Source: an uncultured Pelagibacteraceae bacterium
GTDB lineage: Bacteria; Pseudomonadota; Alphaproteobacteria; Pelagibacterales; Pelagibacteraceae
DNA length: 64,000 bases
Direction: 5' to 3'
NCBI GenBank assembly: GCA_902578775.1
Contig: CACHEF010000001.1
Span: 62,001-126,000, forward strand
The position numbers and the translations under genes are program-made. How positions within the stretch are numbered: position 1 is the stretch's first letter; each line of letters begins with the position of its first letter. The notes beneath the pieces are model-generated. The model made no database searches, was not told where the DNA came from, and worked only from the letters and a program-made list of their open reading frames with translations. This document shows positions 9,766 to 18,341 of the stretch, one piece after another.

Positions 9766-9924
9766 TTATTTGAAAAAAGAAAAAATTGTTTCTTTATATA
9801 AAATTAAATTTACACAGATAATTATTATAACTGCAACTATTACACCATACTTTGCTTTAGGAAAAACAACACCGCGCATTTTAGTTGGTCTTAATTCTTC
9901 GTTATTATTATCTTTTTCGGGCAT
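9766..9924 (-). CDS. Short single-pass membrane peptide (52 residues)
   Basis: A short frame of 52 codons from the ATG at 9924. It has an acidic, asparagine-rich start (MPEKDNNNEE), a basic patch (LRPTKMRGVVFPKAKYG) and one hydrophobic helix (about residues 28-43: VIVAVIIIICVNLILY). It fills the space between the terminator of the ammonium-transporter operon and the glnT-like gene, ending 18 bases before the latter. The charge pattern predicts a cytoplasmic N-terminus. No family recognised. It could be a chance frame, but the coding-like layout and position favour a real small gene. Confidence 0.5.
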   Translation of the reverse strand: MPEKDNNNEELRPTKMRGVVFPKAKYGVIVAVIIIICVNLILYKETIFSFFK

Positions 9925-9931
9925 TATTAGT

Positions 9932-9967
9932 TAAGAAAAAAAATGGGCACTGTGATGAACAGTGCCC
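9932..9967 (-). terminator. Intrinsic terminator after the ammonium-transporter operon
   Basis: A perfect 9-bp stem, gggcactgt / acagtgccc (9945-9953 and 9959-9967), closes a 5-base loop. On the minus strand it is followed by a run of eight T residues. It lies 17 bases after the stop of the 76-residue membrane protein. The GC-rich stem stands out in this AT-rich genome. The plus side is also followed by six T residues, so it could work in both directions. Confidence 0.85.
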
Positions 9968-9984
9968 AAATTTTTTAGTTTAAA

Positions 9985-10215
9985 TTACCAATCGGTAATA
10001 TTGCTTTTATGGTCATTTGGACCATGTCTTTTTCTACCCAACCTATCAAGTTCATCACTCTCAGATCTGGAAGTTAAAACAGTCCAACCTACCCATATAA
10101 TTAAAGCTAGTATAACAAGTATACCTTCACTAGATCCAGCACCAGGATAAACAGCACCAACAACTTCTTCTGCTGGTTTGTTTAGGTGATCAATCCAATT
10201 TGTAACTGTCGCCAT
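9985..10215 (-). CDS. Small membrane protein downstream of the ammonium transporter
   Basis: A 76-residue protein with one hydrophobic segment (about residues 30-48, ILVILALIIWVGWTVL) between a short soluble N-terminus and a strongly charged tail (SRSESDELDRLGRKRHGP). It starts 11 bases after the transporter gene and precedes a strong terminator, so it is the last gene of the transporter transcript. It is not a PII protein and no known family was recognised. Being fixed to the transporter gene, it may be an accessory or regulatory subunit of the channel (inference). Confidence 0.7.
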   Translation of the reverse strand: MATVTNWIDHLNKPAEEVVGAVYPGAGSSEGILVILALIIWVGWTVLTSRSESDELDRLGRKRHGPNDHKSNITDW

Positions 10216-10226
10216 ATATTACTCCT

Positions 10227-11627
10227 TTACCTGGTTGCTGATGCAACTGCTTTTTCGTCTGATTTAGCAGTTTCCATCATTTCATAATCTAGACCTGCTA
10301 TTTCTACTTCTCGTGGGATTCTTAATTTGCCCATACCCGCGAGAACTTTAGCAATAACATAGCCTGGTATTAGTCCAAGAACTACGAACATTATTAATGC
10401 TCCTATGAACTGTCCTAATGGGTTAATTGTTGCATATGTTGTTCCATCCCACATAGCTCCAACACTGTAACCAGATGATGGATATCCGTTTAAGACAAAA
10501 CCGCATATTACTAGACCTATAAATCCAGCATAACCATGCACTGCAACTGCACCTACTGCATCATCAATTTTGAACTTACGCTCAACCCAATAATGTAGTT
10601 TGTACGAAATCACAACACCGATCATACCAATTATCATTGCTTGAATTGGATGATATAAATCATTTCCGGCTGAAGCACATATGATACCTGCTAGTCCACT
10701 TGAGTATGTCCAGAAAGGATCACCTTTAGCAATCCAATAACCAGCTAATAATCCTCCTGATAATGACATCAAGAAGTTAAAAGTAATACCACTAAGTGTA
10801 GTAGGGGTTACGTATATATTTGTAGCTGTCCAATAACTTATGCCCTCCATACCGTATTCAGGTCCAAGATCAAAGATTGGTATATTACATGCAGCGTAGA
10901 AGCCCCAGAAACCAGTATAAATTAGAAATAATCCAATTGTAACTAACCAAGGATTTCTTGGTCCAATGTTTCTCGGTTCACCGCTAGATGAAAACTTACC
11001 AATTCTTGGTCCTAAAACAAATAGAACACCTAAAGCAAATCCACCCGCAATTGCGTGAATAACTCCCGATGCATAAGCATCATGGTATCCTAAAAGTTTT
11101 AACATCCAGCCATCAAAGTGCCATCCCCAAGCAGCATCAATTGTCCAAAATACAGAACCAATTGCAATTGCTAAAATTCCAAATGCAAATGTTGTTATTC
11201 TTTCAATAATTGCTCCAGAGACGATAGATGCAGCTGTCCAAGAGAATAAAAGGAATGCCGCCCAGAAAACACCAGAAATATGGTCTCCTAAGTTGACAGC
11301 CATTAGTTCACTTGTTGCTGTATACCAAGTAGCACTAAACGCTGAGTCATCAGTGATTAGAGCTGTACTTTCGTTCATTATTGATGGTGCAAGTCCCGGT
11401 CCAGTAGGGAAAGCCCAGTAAATCCACCAACCAAATAAAAACCATGTTACTGTTACCAAAGGTATCAGCATAGTGTTTTTCATAAGAGTATGTTGGTGAT
11501 GTTTGTATCGAGAAGCTCCGACTTCATACATACAGAAACCGACGTGAATTAAAAACATCAGTACTACTGTCACCCAGTAGTAAAATTCTGTAAATATGGT
11601 TGTAAGAGCAGCTAACTGATCAGTCAT
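10227..11627 (-). CDS. amtB: Ammonium/methylammonium transporter (Amt family)
   Basis: A 466-residue polytopic membrane protein with about eleven hydrophobic helices. Amt hallmarks are the first pore histidine region SGVIHAIAGGFALG, the second DDAVGAVAVHGYAGFIGL, and the CxxxVGASRYKHH-like start of helix 2. Amt proteins conduct ammonium and often methylammonium across the inner membrane. It follows gmaS and mgsABC in the same direction, so a role in recapturing or importing (methyl)ammonium is likely. A good ribosome site (ggagagagag) precedes the ATG. The sequence is rather divergent from E. coli AmtB, with an unusually tryptophan-rich loop after helix 2. Confidence 0.9.
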   Translation of the reverse strand: MTDQLAALTTIFTEFYYWVTVVLMFLIHVGFCMYEVGASRYKHHQHTLMKNTMLIPLVTVTWFLFGWWIYWAFPTGPGLAPSIMNESTALITDDSAFSATWYTATSELMAVNLGDHISGVFWAAFLLFSWTAASIVSGAIIERITTFAFGILAIAIGSVFWTIDAAWGWHFDGWMLKLLGYHDAYASGVIHAIAGGFALGVLFVLGPRIGKFSSSGEPRNIGPRNPWLVTIGLFLIYTGFWGFYAACNIPIFDLGPEYGMEGISYWTATNIYVTPTTLSGITFNFLMSLSGGLLAGYWIAKGDPFWTYSSGLAGIICASAGNDLYHPIQAMIIGMIGVVISYKLHYWVERKFKIDDAVGAVAVHGYAGFIGLVICGFVLNGYPSSGYSVGAMWDGTTYATINPLGQFIGALIMFVVLGLIPGYVIAKVLAGMGKLRIPREVEIAGLDYEMMETAKSDEKAVASATR

Positions 11628-11701
11628 ATTCTCTCTCTCCTTATTTAGTTTACAAAACCCTATAAAATTTATCGAGCTGTGACAAACTAAACAGTCATTA
11701 A

Positions 11702-11725
11702 AAACCTAATATAGACAATAGGTTT
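11702..11725 (-). terminator. Weak hairpin between the mgs block and amtB
   Basis: A 7-bp AT-rich stem, aaaccta / taggttt, with a 10-base loop. On the minus strand it is followed by a short T run. It sits about 30 bases after the stop of the 138-residue gene and 75 bases before the amtB start, so it may reduce read-through from mgs into amtB. The stem is weak and the call is tentative. Confidence 0.35.
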
Positions 11726-11754
11726 GTAAAAAAAAACAACTTAAGATTGTGTAA

Positions 11755-12171
11755 TTAAAATTTTAAATAAGCTTTTTTCAAATCAACAAGAGGATGTTTT
11801 GGAGACATTTGAAATTTAACTAAAAGTTCTCTCGCAATCATATCTCTATCTTGTTGATTATTTGGTAATTTAATTGATTTTGGAATTGTAACCCAACCAT
11901 TTGCATTTCTACAAAATACTGCTGGTCTATCTTCTTCATATCCCATATGAACATCTTCTAACCAATTTAAATCATCCCAGCCCATTGCTTCAATATATTT
12001 TTTAAGAAACGGTGTTATCTTACTATAATCAGGTAAAAGATTTACATCATATCGGTAACCAATTGATTGGCCGATCATTTTTTCTCTAGCTGTCTCTTTC
12101 TTTTTACCTAACTGGCCTTTAACTTCTTTAACTTTTACCTTAGCTATTTTTTTACTTTTTTTCTTTGCCAT
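11755..12171 (-). CDS. Conserved-looking 138-residue protein of the mgs operon, unknown
   Basis: The likely start is the ATG at 12171 (MAKKKSKKIAKVKVKEVK), 10 bases after mgsC; an upstream ATG at 12210 would lie within mgsC. The first 30 residues are very lysine-rich. The rest is a compact soluble domain with several aromatic residues (YRYDVNLLPDYSKITPFLKK, MGWDDLNWLEDVHMGYEED, GWVTIPKSI). No signal or membrane segment is seen. I do not recognise the family. Its place as the fourth gene in a row with the three glutamate-synthase-like subunits suggests an accessory subunit or a metabolite-binding partner. MgsC begins with a similar Lys-rich tail. Confidence 0.75.
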   Translation of the reverse strand: MAKKKSKKIAKVKVKEVKGQLGKKKETAREKMIGQSIGYRYDVNLLPDYSKITPFLKKYIEAMGWDDLNWLEDVHMGYEEDRPAVFCRNANGWVTIPKSIKLPNNQQDRDMIARELLVKFQMSPKHPLVDLKKAYLKF

Positions 12172-12181
12172 AGTAATTACC

Positions 12182-13591
12182 TTAAATTTTGTGATAGTTA
12201 TCAACTCCAACAGTATAATTTGTTCCTGCTAGTGGAACTTTTGCTAATGCAGAAGCCTCAGAAGTTAGTGCAGCTAAATCTTCAGGTTCAAGAGAGTGTA
12301 TGTTAGTTTTACCACATGCTCTAGCCAAAAGTTGTGCCTCTAATGTCATAGAGTGTAAATAATTATAAACTCTAAGAGCTGCATCATCTGGATTTAATCT
12401 CGCTCTTAATTTTGGATCTTGGGTTGCAACACCCACTGGACATCTACCAGTATGACAGTGATAACATTCTCCAGCTTTTACACCCATTTCTTTTTCAAAG
12501 TTTGCTTCTGGAATATCTTTATTACAATTTAAAGCTATCATCGATCCAGTACCTATTGCAATTGCATCAGCACCTAATGCTAGAGCTTTTGCCATATCAG
12601 CACCATCTCTAACTCCACCGGCGTAAATTAATGTTACTTTTCCAGTTTTACCCACGTCGTCAATTGCTCTTCTTGCTTCTCTGATTGCAGCAATACCTGG
12701 AATACCAGTATTTGCAGCTGCTATGTGTGGTCCAGCTCCAGTAGATCCTTCCATTCCATCTAAATAAATTGAGTCAGGATCACATTTTGCAGCCATACGA
12801 ACATCGTCATAAACTTTTGAAGCTCCAAGTTTTAATTGAATTGGAACTTTATTTTTTGTTAGTTGTCTTAATTCTTCAACTTTTAAAGCTAAATCGTCTG
12901 GACCTAACCAGTCAGGATGTCTTGCCGGAGATCTTTGATCTATACCAGAAGGTAACGATCTCATCTCAGCCACTTGATCAGTTACTTTCTGACCCATCAA
13001 GTGTCCACCCATTCCAACTTTTTGACCTTGTCCTATAAATACTTCAATTCCATCTGCTAATTGTGCATGATGAGGATTAAATCCATATCTTGATTGAATA
13101 CATTGGTAATACCATTTTTCAGAATATCTTCTTTCATCAGGTATCATTCCGCCTTCCCCTGAACAAGTTGCACTCCCTGCCATCGTGGCACCTCTAGCTA
13201 AAGCAGTTTTTGCTTCATAAGAAAGTGCGCCAAAACTCATTCCAGTGATATAAACAGGTATGTCTAACTCAATTGGATTTTCACATCTTGGACCAATTAC
13301 AGTTTTAGTTTCACATTTTTCTCTATACCCTTCAATCACAAATCTAGTTAATGTACCTGGTAAGAAAACTAAATCATCAAATGTAGGAATTTTTTTCATC
13401 AATGCCATTCCTCGCATTCTGTATCTTCCTAATTGTGATTTAATATGAATATCGTCTATTACTTCAGGCGTAAAAATGGCATTATGACCAAGTAAGCTTT
13501 TATTTCTCTTACCTTCCTCGTGTGTGTGAACATCAGCTTTACCACCAACACCTTTACCGTTTGATTTCTTTTTTCCTTTTCTTTTTGCCAT
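12182..13591 (-). CDS. mgsC: N-methylglutamate synthase subunit C (glutamate synthase FMN domain)
   Basis: A 469-residue protein matching the FMN-binding synthase domain of glutamate synthase. Key features are GMSFGALSYEAKTALARGA, the substrate region GEGGMIPDERRYS, the FMN barrel GMEGSTGAGPH and AGGVRDGADMAKALALGADA, and the [3Fe-4S] cysteine cluster CYHCHTGRCPVGVATQDP. In methylotrophs this subunit, with MgsA and MgsB, makes N-methylglutamate from glutamate and methylamine. Homologues are also called GlxD. It starts with TAATG overlap on mgsB. Location beside gmaS supports the methylamine role over ordinary glutamate synthesis. Confidence 0.85.
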   Translation of the reverse strand: MAKRKGKKKSNGKGVGGKADVHTHEEGKRNKSLLGHNAIFTPEVIDDIHIKSQLGRYRMRGMALMKKIPTFDDLVFLPGTLTRFVIEGYREKCETKTVIGPRCENPIELDIPVYITGMSFGALSYEAKTALARGATMAGSATCSGEGGMIPDERRYSEKWYYQCIQSRYGFNPHHAQLADGIEVFIGQGQKVGMGGHLMGQKVTDQVAEMRSLPSGIDQRSPARHPDWLGPDDLALKVEELRQLTKNKVPIQLKLGASKVYDDVRMAAKCDPDSIYLDGMEGSTGAGPHIAAANTGIPGIAAIREARRAIDDVGKTGKVTLIYAGGVRDGADMAKALALGADAIAIGTGSMIALNCNKDIPEANFEKEMGVKAGECYHCHTGRCPVGVATQDPKLRARLNPDDAALRVYNYLHSMTLEAQLLARACGKTNIHSLEPEDLAALTSEASALAKVPLAGTNYTVGVDNYHKI

Positions 13592-14445
13592 TAGATTGCT
13601 CCTTTTTTCTCAGTAGGTTCTAAATTGTCGTAATTCCAAAGTTTTTTACCTGCTACTATCTTTTTCATTTTACTGACATCAAATTTTTCACCTATCTCAG
13701 CTACTTTTAATTTTCTTTTTAACCAATCCTGATCACTTTTTGTTAGCTCAGCATCTACTGCATCACTACCATAAGAACCAATTTCTCCACCTACGAATAT
13801 TGTCCCATCATACATAGAGTCACCTAGGTTTATTCCAACATCTCCTAAGATAATTATTCTTCCTCTTTGCATCATAAAACCAGTAAAAGCTCCAGCATCT
13901 CCACCAATAATTATAGTTCCACCTTTCATATCAATTCCAGTTCTGGCACCAACGCTCCCTTTACATATTAAGTCACCACCTCTGATAGCTGCTCCAAAAC
14001 ATGATCCGGCATTTTTTTCAATTACGACTTTTCCTGCCATTAAATTTTCAGCACATGACCATCCAACTCGCCCATTAATTCGAACAATTGGACCATCACA
14101 TGATCCCATTCCAAAATAACCCAAACTTCCTTCAAAAATTAAATTTAATTTATTTAATATCCCTACTCCTAAACTATGTTTACCTTGTGGATTTTTTATT
14201 ACAATTGTCCCATAGCCTTCACTCATAAGTTTATCAATTTCTTTATTAGCCTCTGCAGCCGTCATATCTTTAACATCAAGATCAGTTCTCTTATTAAAGT
14301 CTACATCATAAGTGCCAAAGTAATAAAAGTTTTCAGCTTCATCAGGGTTAAAAAACTTTTGCTGTGTTCTTCCAGTTAATACTTCAGTGTGCATACCCAT
14401 TGCCTGGGCCTTAGTTTTCTTTTCTACATTTTTTAAATTTGCCAT
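13591..14445 (-). CDS. mgsB: N-methylglutamate synthase subunit B (GXGXG domain)
   Basis: A 284-residue protein whose centre consists of the right-handed beta-helix repeats (GXGXG motif) of glutamate synthase: FGMGSCDGPIVRINGRVG, CFGAAIRGGDLICKGSVGAR, GGTIIIGGDAGAFTGFMMQ, RGRIIILGDVGINLGDSM. This domain links the amidotransferase and synthase parts of the holoenzyme; here it is a separate polypeptide, as in MgsB/GlxC. It overlaps mgsA by 13 bases and mgsC by one base, indicating tight stoichiometric translation. No enzymatic residue is expected in this subunit. Confidence 0.85.
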   Translation of the reverse strand: MANLKNVEKKTKAQAMGMHTEVLTGRTQQKFFNPDEAENFYYFGTYDVDFNKRTDLDVKDMTAAEANKEIDKLMSEGYGTIVIKNPQGKHSLGVGILNKLNLIFEGSLGYFGMGSCDGPIVRINGRVGWSCAENLMAGKVVIEKNAGSCFGAAIRGGDLICKGSVGARTGIDMKGGTIIIGGDAGAFTGFMMQRGRIIILGDVGINLGDSMYDGTIFVGGEIGSYGSDAVDAELTKSDQDWLKRKLKVAEIGEKFDVSKMKKIVAGKKLWNYDNLEPTEKKGAI

Positions 14446-15377
14446 ACTTTAACCTCCCCATCGAAAGGATCGTAAGTTTCTATTTCTTGCGGTAAGACTG
14501 ATCTAATTGCTATTTCTTCAGATCCCATTGCCACTAAATCGTCTGACTCATATAAAACTAAAGGCTTAGCAGCCATAGTGTCTTTTGCCATTCCTAAAGA
14601 ATCTTTCGTAGCAACAAAATAAGTAAATACTCCGTCTAATCCTAAAAGTGAATCTTTCATTCCTTCTTCTAAACTTGCTCCTTCTCTCATTTTTTGTGCT
14701 ATATAAACTGCTATTAACTCAGAGTCACATTCCGACATAAATCTCATGCCTTTATTTTCTAAAGCTCTTCTGTTATTCCAATAATTAGTTAATTGACCAT
14801 TGTGAACTACAGAAACATCGCTAAAAGGGTATCCCCAAAAAGGGTGCGCAGATTTAATATCTACACCTGACTCAGTAGCCATTCTAGCGTGACCAATAGC
14901 ATGAGTACCAATAAGTTTATCAAGTGAATATCTATCACAAACTACTTTAGCATTTCCCAAATCTTTTATTACTTCTAAAGATTTACCCATTGAAAGAATC
15001 TCAACTCCCGGAATACTCTCAATTTTTTGAGAAAAATCTAAAAGATCTTTTTTATCGTAAGCAATTTCATATCTAAGGGAATAGGGTAGAGTTCTTTCTT
15101 CTTTAACTATTTTTGCACCTAAATCTAAAAGAGTTTGATCTACAATTTTTTTTCTTTCATCGTAAACTGATACATCTTCAACTATTGAGGAGCTTCCTTC
15201 TCCCACATTCTCACCAACTTTAAAACGCATAATAAAGTTTTTTCCATCAGTATCGCCATATAAAGCATAACCTGTAGAGTCTTCTCCTCTATGCTTTAGT
15301 GCCTGCAGCATTCCTTGAAGTTCGCTACCAACGTTTGATGATTTACCTCTATGTATTAAACCCGCTATTCCGCACAT
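14433..15377 (-). CDS. mgsA: N-methylglutamate synthase subunit A (class II glutamine amidotransferase-like)
   Basis: A 314-residue N-terminal-nucleophile amidotransferase domain. It starts MCGIAGLIHRG with the catalytic Cys2 and carries the conserved HARMATESGVDIKSAHPFWG and VVHNGQLTNYWN motifs. As GlxB/MgsA it forms the first part of a split glutamate synthase-like complex. In N-methylglutamate synthase it may hydrolyse the gamma-glutamyl amide delivered by GmaS, releasing methylamine to the synthase site (inference from family). It starts 27 bases after gmaS, preceded by a ribosome site (gagaggaaa). Confidence 0.85.
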   Translation of the reverse strand: MCGIAGLIHRGKSSNVGSELQGMLQALKHRGEDSTGYALYGDTDGKNFIMRFKVGENVGEGSSSIVEDVSVYDERKKIVDQTLLDLGAKIVKEERTLPYSLRYEIAYDKKDLLDFSQKIESIPGVEILSMGKSLEVIKDLGNAKVVCDRYSLDKLIGTHAIGHARMATESGVDIKSAHPFWGYPFSDVSVVHNGQLTNYWNNRRALENKGMRFMSECDSELIAVYIAQKMREGASLEEGMKDSLLGLDGVFTYFVATKDSLGMAKDTMAAKPLVLYESDDLVAMGSEEIAIRSVLPQEIETYDPFDGEVKVWQI

Positions 15378-15404
15378 ATTTTTTCCTCTCTTTAATTTAA
15401 AAGC

Positions 15405-16874
15405 CTATGGTAAACAATCTAGATAAGTATCCAGATCCCATTGAGTAGTTGCACCTAAAAATTTCTCCCATTCATCATTTTTATACCAGTGAAATATTTT
15501 GTACATTTCATCTGGCATTGAAGATTGAACAACCTTGTCTTCAGAAAGTCTTTCAAGTGCTTCACCTAAACTTAAAGGTAATTTTTTAACATCTTTACCA
15601 GCTTTTTGAGCCTCATAAATATTTCTAGATTCCGGTTTGCCTGGATCAATTTTATTAGTTAATCCATCATCCATCGTTTTAAGCAATGCAGCACCCATTA
15701 AATAGGGGTTATGCATAGAGTCAACTGATCTATATTCAAATCTTCCTGGTGCAGAAACTCTCAAACCACAAGTTCTATTTTGGTATCCCCAATCAGCATA
15801 AACTGGTGCCCAAAAACCTTGGTCCCATAATCTTCTATAAGAATTTACTGTTGAAGATCCAATAGCTGTTAAAGCTGGCAAGTGTTTCATAATACCACCT
15901 ATTGACATTAGCCCTACTTTTCCAGGAAGCTGCATATCTTTAGTGTCTGGCATGAATGTATTTGTTCCGCCTTCAACATAAGTAAATACTTCTTCAACAC
16001 CTGGTAATGATTTATGTCCCAATTTGTTAACAACGTCTTTTCCACCTTTCCATAAGGAAAGGTTAGTATGACAACCACTAGCAGAAACTCCCATGAACGG
16101 CTTAGTCATAAAACAAGCAATTAACCCATGTTCTCTAGCTACTTGTGCACAAATTTGTCTATAAGTTGAAAGTCTATCAGCATTTCTTAACACATCATCA
16201 TACATCCAGTTTAACTCCAATTGGCCTGGTGCATCTTCATGGTCTCCTTGAATCATATCAAGTCCCATTGCATTTGCGTATTCAATTACCTTCATAAAAA
16301 CAGGTCTCAAAGACTCAAACTGATCTATGTGATAACAGAAAGGTTTTGAAAATCCTTTACCCGTTGGTGTACCATCTTCATTTTTAGTTAACCACATCAT
16401 CTCAGGTTCAGTTCCAACTCTCATTTGGTAACCATGTTTCTTTTTAAATTCTTCAGCAATTATTCTTAAATTTCCTCTACAATCAGAAGTTAAGTGACCA
16501 CCTGGGTTCTCTCTTTCTTCTCTATTTCTAAAACAAGTACAATAAACTCTTGCAACTCTTTTATCCCATGGTAACTGAACAAATGTTTCTGGGTCAGGAA
16601 TACCGACTAACTCTTTAGCTTCAGGTCCGTATCCGATGTAATTATTATGTCGGTCTAAGAATAAATTTGCAGTTGCACCGTAAACTAATTGAAATCCTTT
16701 TTCAGCAGTCCTTTCCCAATGATCCGCTGGAATTCCTTTTCCAACTACTCTTCCAGTTACAGAAATAAATTGAAAATAAATATAAGTTATTCCTAACTCG
16801 TTAATTTTATCTCTAACTTTTTTAACTAATTTTGCTCTTCCCGGTTGGTTAACATGCTTTTCTAGATCTGTCAT
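15405..16874 (-). CDS. gmaS: Gamma-glutamylmethylamide synthetase
   Basis: A 489-residue member of the glutamine synthetase superfamily. GS motifs are visible: GTEPEMMWL, QGDHEDAPGQLELNW, GCHTNLSLW, VNSYRRLWDQGFWAP and SAPGRFEYRSVDSMHNPYL. The length, the N-terminal stretch and the mgsABC genes directly downstream identify it as GmaS, which joins methylamine and glutamate with ATP to form gamma-glutamylmethylamide, the first step of the indirect methylamine pathway. It begins 71 bases after the FAD oxidoreductase gene, so co-transcription from that gene is plausible. Distinguishing GmaS from a glutamine-forming GlnT rests on context and overall resemblance. Confidence 0.87.
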   Translation of the reverse strand: MTDLEKHVNQPGRAKLVKKVRDKINELGITYIYFQFISVTGRVVGKGIPADHWERTAEKGFQLVYGATANLFLDRHNNYIGYGPEAKELVGIPDPETFVQLPWDKRVARVYCTCFRNREERENPGGHLTSDCRGNLRIIAEEFKKKHGYQMRVGTEPEMMWLTKNEDGTPTGKGFSKPFCYHIDQFESLRPVFMKVIEYANAMGLDMIQGDHEDAPGQLELNWMYDDVLRNADRLSTYRQICAQVAREHGLIACFMTKPFMGVSASGCHTNLSLWKGGKDVVNKLGHKSLPGVEEVFTYVEGGTNTFMPDTKDMQLPGKVGLMSIGGIMKHLPALTAIGSSTVNSYRRLWDQGFWAPVYADWGYQNRTCGLRVSAPGRFEYRSVDSMHNPYLMGAALLKTMDDGLTNKIDPGKPESRNIYEAQKAGKDVKKLPLSLGEALERLSEDKVVQSSMPDEMYKIFHWYKNDEWEKFLGATTQWDLDTYLDCLP

Positions 16875-16945
16875 AGTCCCCTCTGTTTAAGAATTTTTAG
16901 TTCAAAAAGGTAACTGAAAAAAAAACGTCTGTCTACTTAGATCAA

Positions 16946-18271
16946 CTAGCTCCAAGGAAACGGACTGTTCGAAGTAGGGTGAAGTTCACCCTTCTCGTAT
17001 CGGTTGAATCTAAAAGGTTTCAACAAGTCACTTTCTTGTCCTAAAATTTCTTTTGCTACTAATTCACCAACTCCAATCATTTTGTAACCATGATTAGCAT
17101 CAGCAATCATATAAACATTCTCTAAAAATCTATCAAATATTGGAAATGAGTCAGGCGTCATACATCCGAGACCACCTGATGGACCCTTTCTGTAAAGATC
17201 AGATTTTCCCTCAAATCTTTTTTGACAATGTGCTAAAGCTGAACACCACATATCATTAAAAGCTTCTGTCGTTTGATATTCAGGTGACTCTATTCCATAT
17301 GGATCAACATTTACTTGATCAAAATGTTTGTCAACTATGTAAGGAGAAGTACCTCCTTGAACACCTAAACCTTCTATATCTGGTTTGTAATAAATTCCCC
17401 AAATTTTATCAGTAATTAATTTTTTAGTTTTATCAGAATATAAAGGTGCAGTAGAGTCAACATGAATTACTGGTGGAGCTTTACCATCATTCATTTTTAA
17501 AAAATCTGGTTCAACACCAATTACACCTTCTTGTAACATCCAATATGTCCACATGTCAGTTGTGTGCATTTTACCATCTTTACCTTTAATGTTTGCAGTT
17601 TTAGGAAGCTCAAGCATGTTCCAAAAGTCTCTAGCCCAAGGTCCAGCTCCAATGACTACTTGTTCGCAATCTATTGTACCTTGATTAGTTTCTACGCCAG
17701 TGACTGCCTTACTGTTACTGCCTCTTTTAAAACCATTTACTTTTACTCCTTTGATTACTTGAACACCATTTGAAGTAGATTTGTTTTCAAGAGCCTTTAT
17801 AGAATCTTTGTTAAATGCATAACCACCTTTTTTTTCATGAAGAACAGAAGTAATTCCTTGGGCTTGCCAGTCATCAAACATACCCTTCATATAATTCATG
17901 CAATCTTTTTCGCCTTCAATAAATTCAGAGTCATAGCCAATAGCTTTTTGTTGTTCATAAATCGTTGCAACATCTTCATGCATAACTTCAGGAGAAATTT
18001 GTAAATAACCAACTGCGTTGTATTTAAATGCTTTTGGATCACTTTCCCAAACAGAAACTGAATGAGCCATTAATTCTCTCATTGCTGGCTGAAAATAATT
18101 ATTTCTAATTACACCACAAGCAATTCCGCTTGCTCCAGCAGCAGTATCTTTTTTTTCTAATACAACAATATCTCCAGGATTTTTATATGTTTCTGATAAT
18201 TTCCAAGCAGTGCTTAGTCCGTGAATTCCACCACCTATTATTACTACTTTTGCTTTTGTCGGTAATGACAT
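16946..18271 (-). CDS. FAD-dependent DAAO-family oxidoreductase of the methylamine operon
   Basis: A 441-residue flavoprotein. The N-terminal dinucleotide fold shows VVIIGGGIHGLSTAWKLSE and the family's later substrate-domain elements are visible, ending with GGLGCMTPDSFPIFDRF and IADANHGYKMIGVGELVA. It belongs to the sarcosine/dimethylglycine/D-amino-acid oxidase group that oxidises N-methyl or amine carbons. Its position at the head of the gmaS-mgsABC run suggests it acts on a methylated amine or N-methyl amino acid of this pathway; N-methylglutamate or a dimethylamine product would be logical. There is no GcvT-like folate domain, unlike SoxA or the 54286-56718 enzyme. Substrate unproven. 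Confidence 0.8.
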   Translation of the reverse strand: MSLPTKAKVVIIGGGIHGLSTAWKLSETYKNPGDIVVLEKKDTAAGASGIACGVIRNNYFQPAMRELMAHSVSVWESDPKAFKYNAVGYLQISPEVMHEDVATIYEQQKAIGYDSEFIEGEKDCMNYMKGMFDDWQAQGITSVLHEKKGGYAFNKDSIKALENKSTSNGVQVIKGVKVNGFKRGSNSKAVTGVETNQGTIDCEQVVIGAGPWARDFWNMLELPKTANIKGKDGKMHTTDMWTYWMLQEGVIGVEPDFLKMNDGKAPPVIHVDSTAPLYSDKTKKLITDKIWGIYYKPDIEGLGVQGGTSPYIVDKHFDQVNVDPYGIESPEYQTTEAFNDMWCSALAHCQKRFEGKSDLYRKGPSGGLGCMTPDSFPIFDRFLENVYMIADANHGYKMIGVGELVAKEILGQESDLLKPFRFNRYEKGELHPTSNSPFPWS

Positions 18272-18341
18272 TTCAACATCTTTATTTTTCGTGCAAGTTA
18301 AATATATAATTTTTTATATATATAAAAATTATAAGTATAAA

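Noticed and set aside
12769-13038. 89-codon plus-strand frame inside mgsC
   Set aside because: It is antisense to a strongly conserved glutamate synthase domain, Leu/Gln-rich and without any family motif, so it is a frame shadow.
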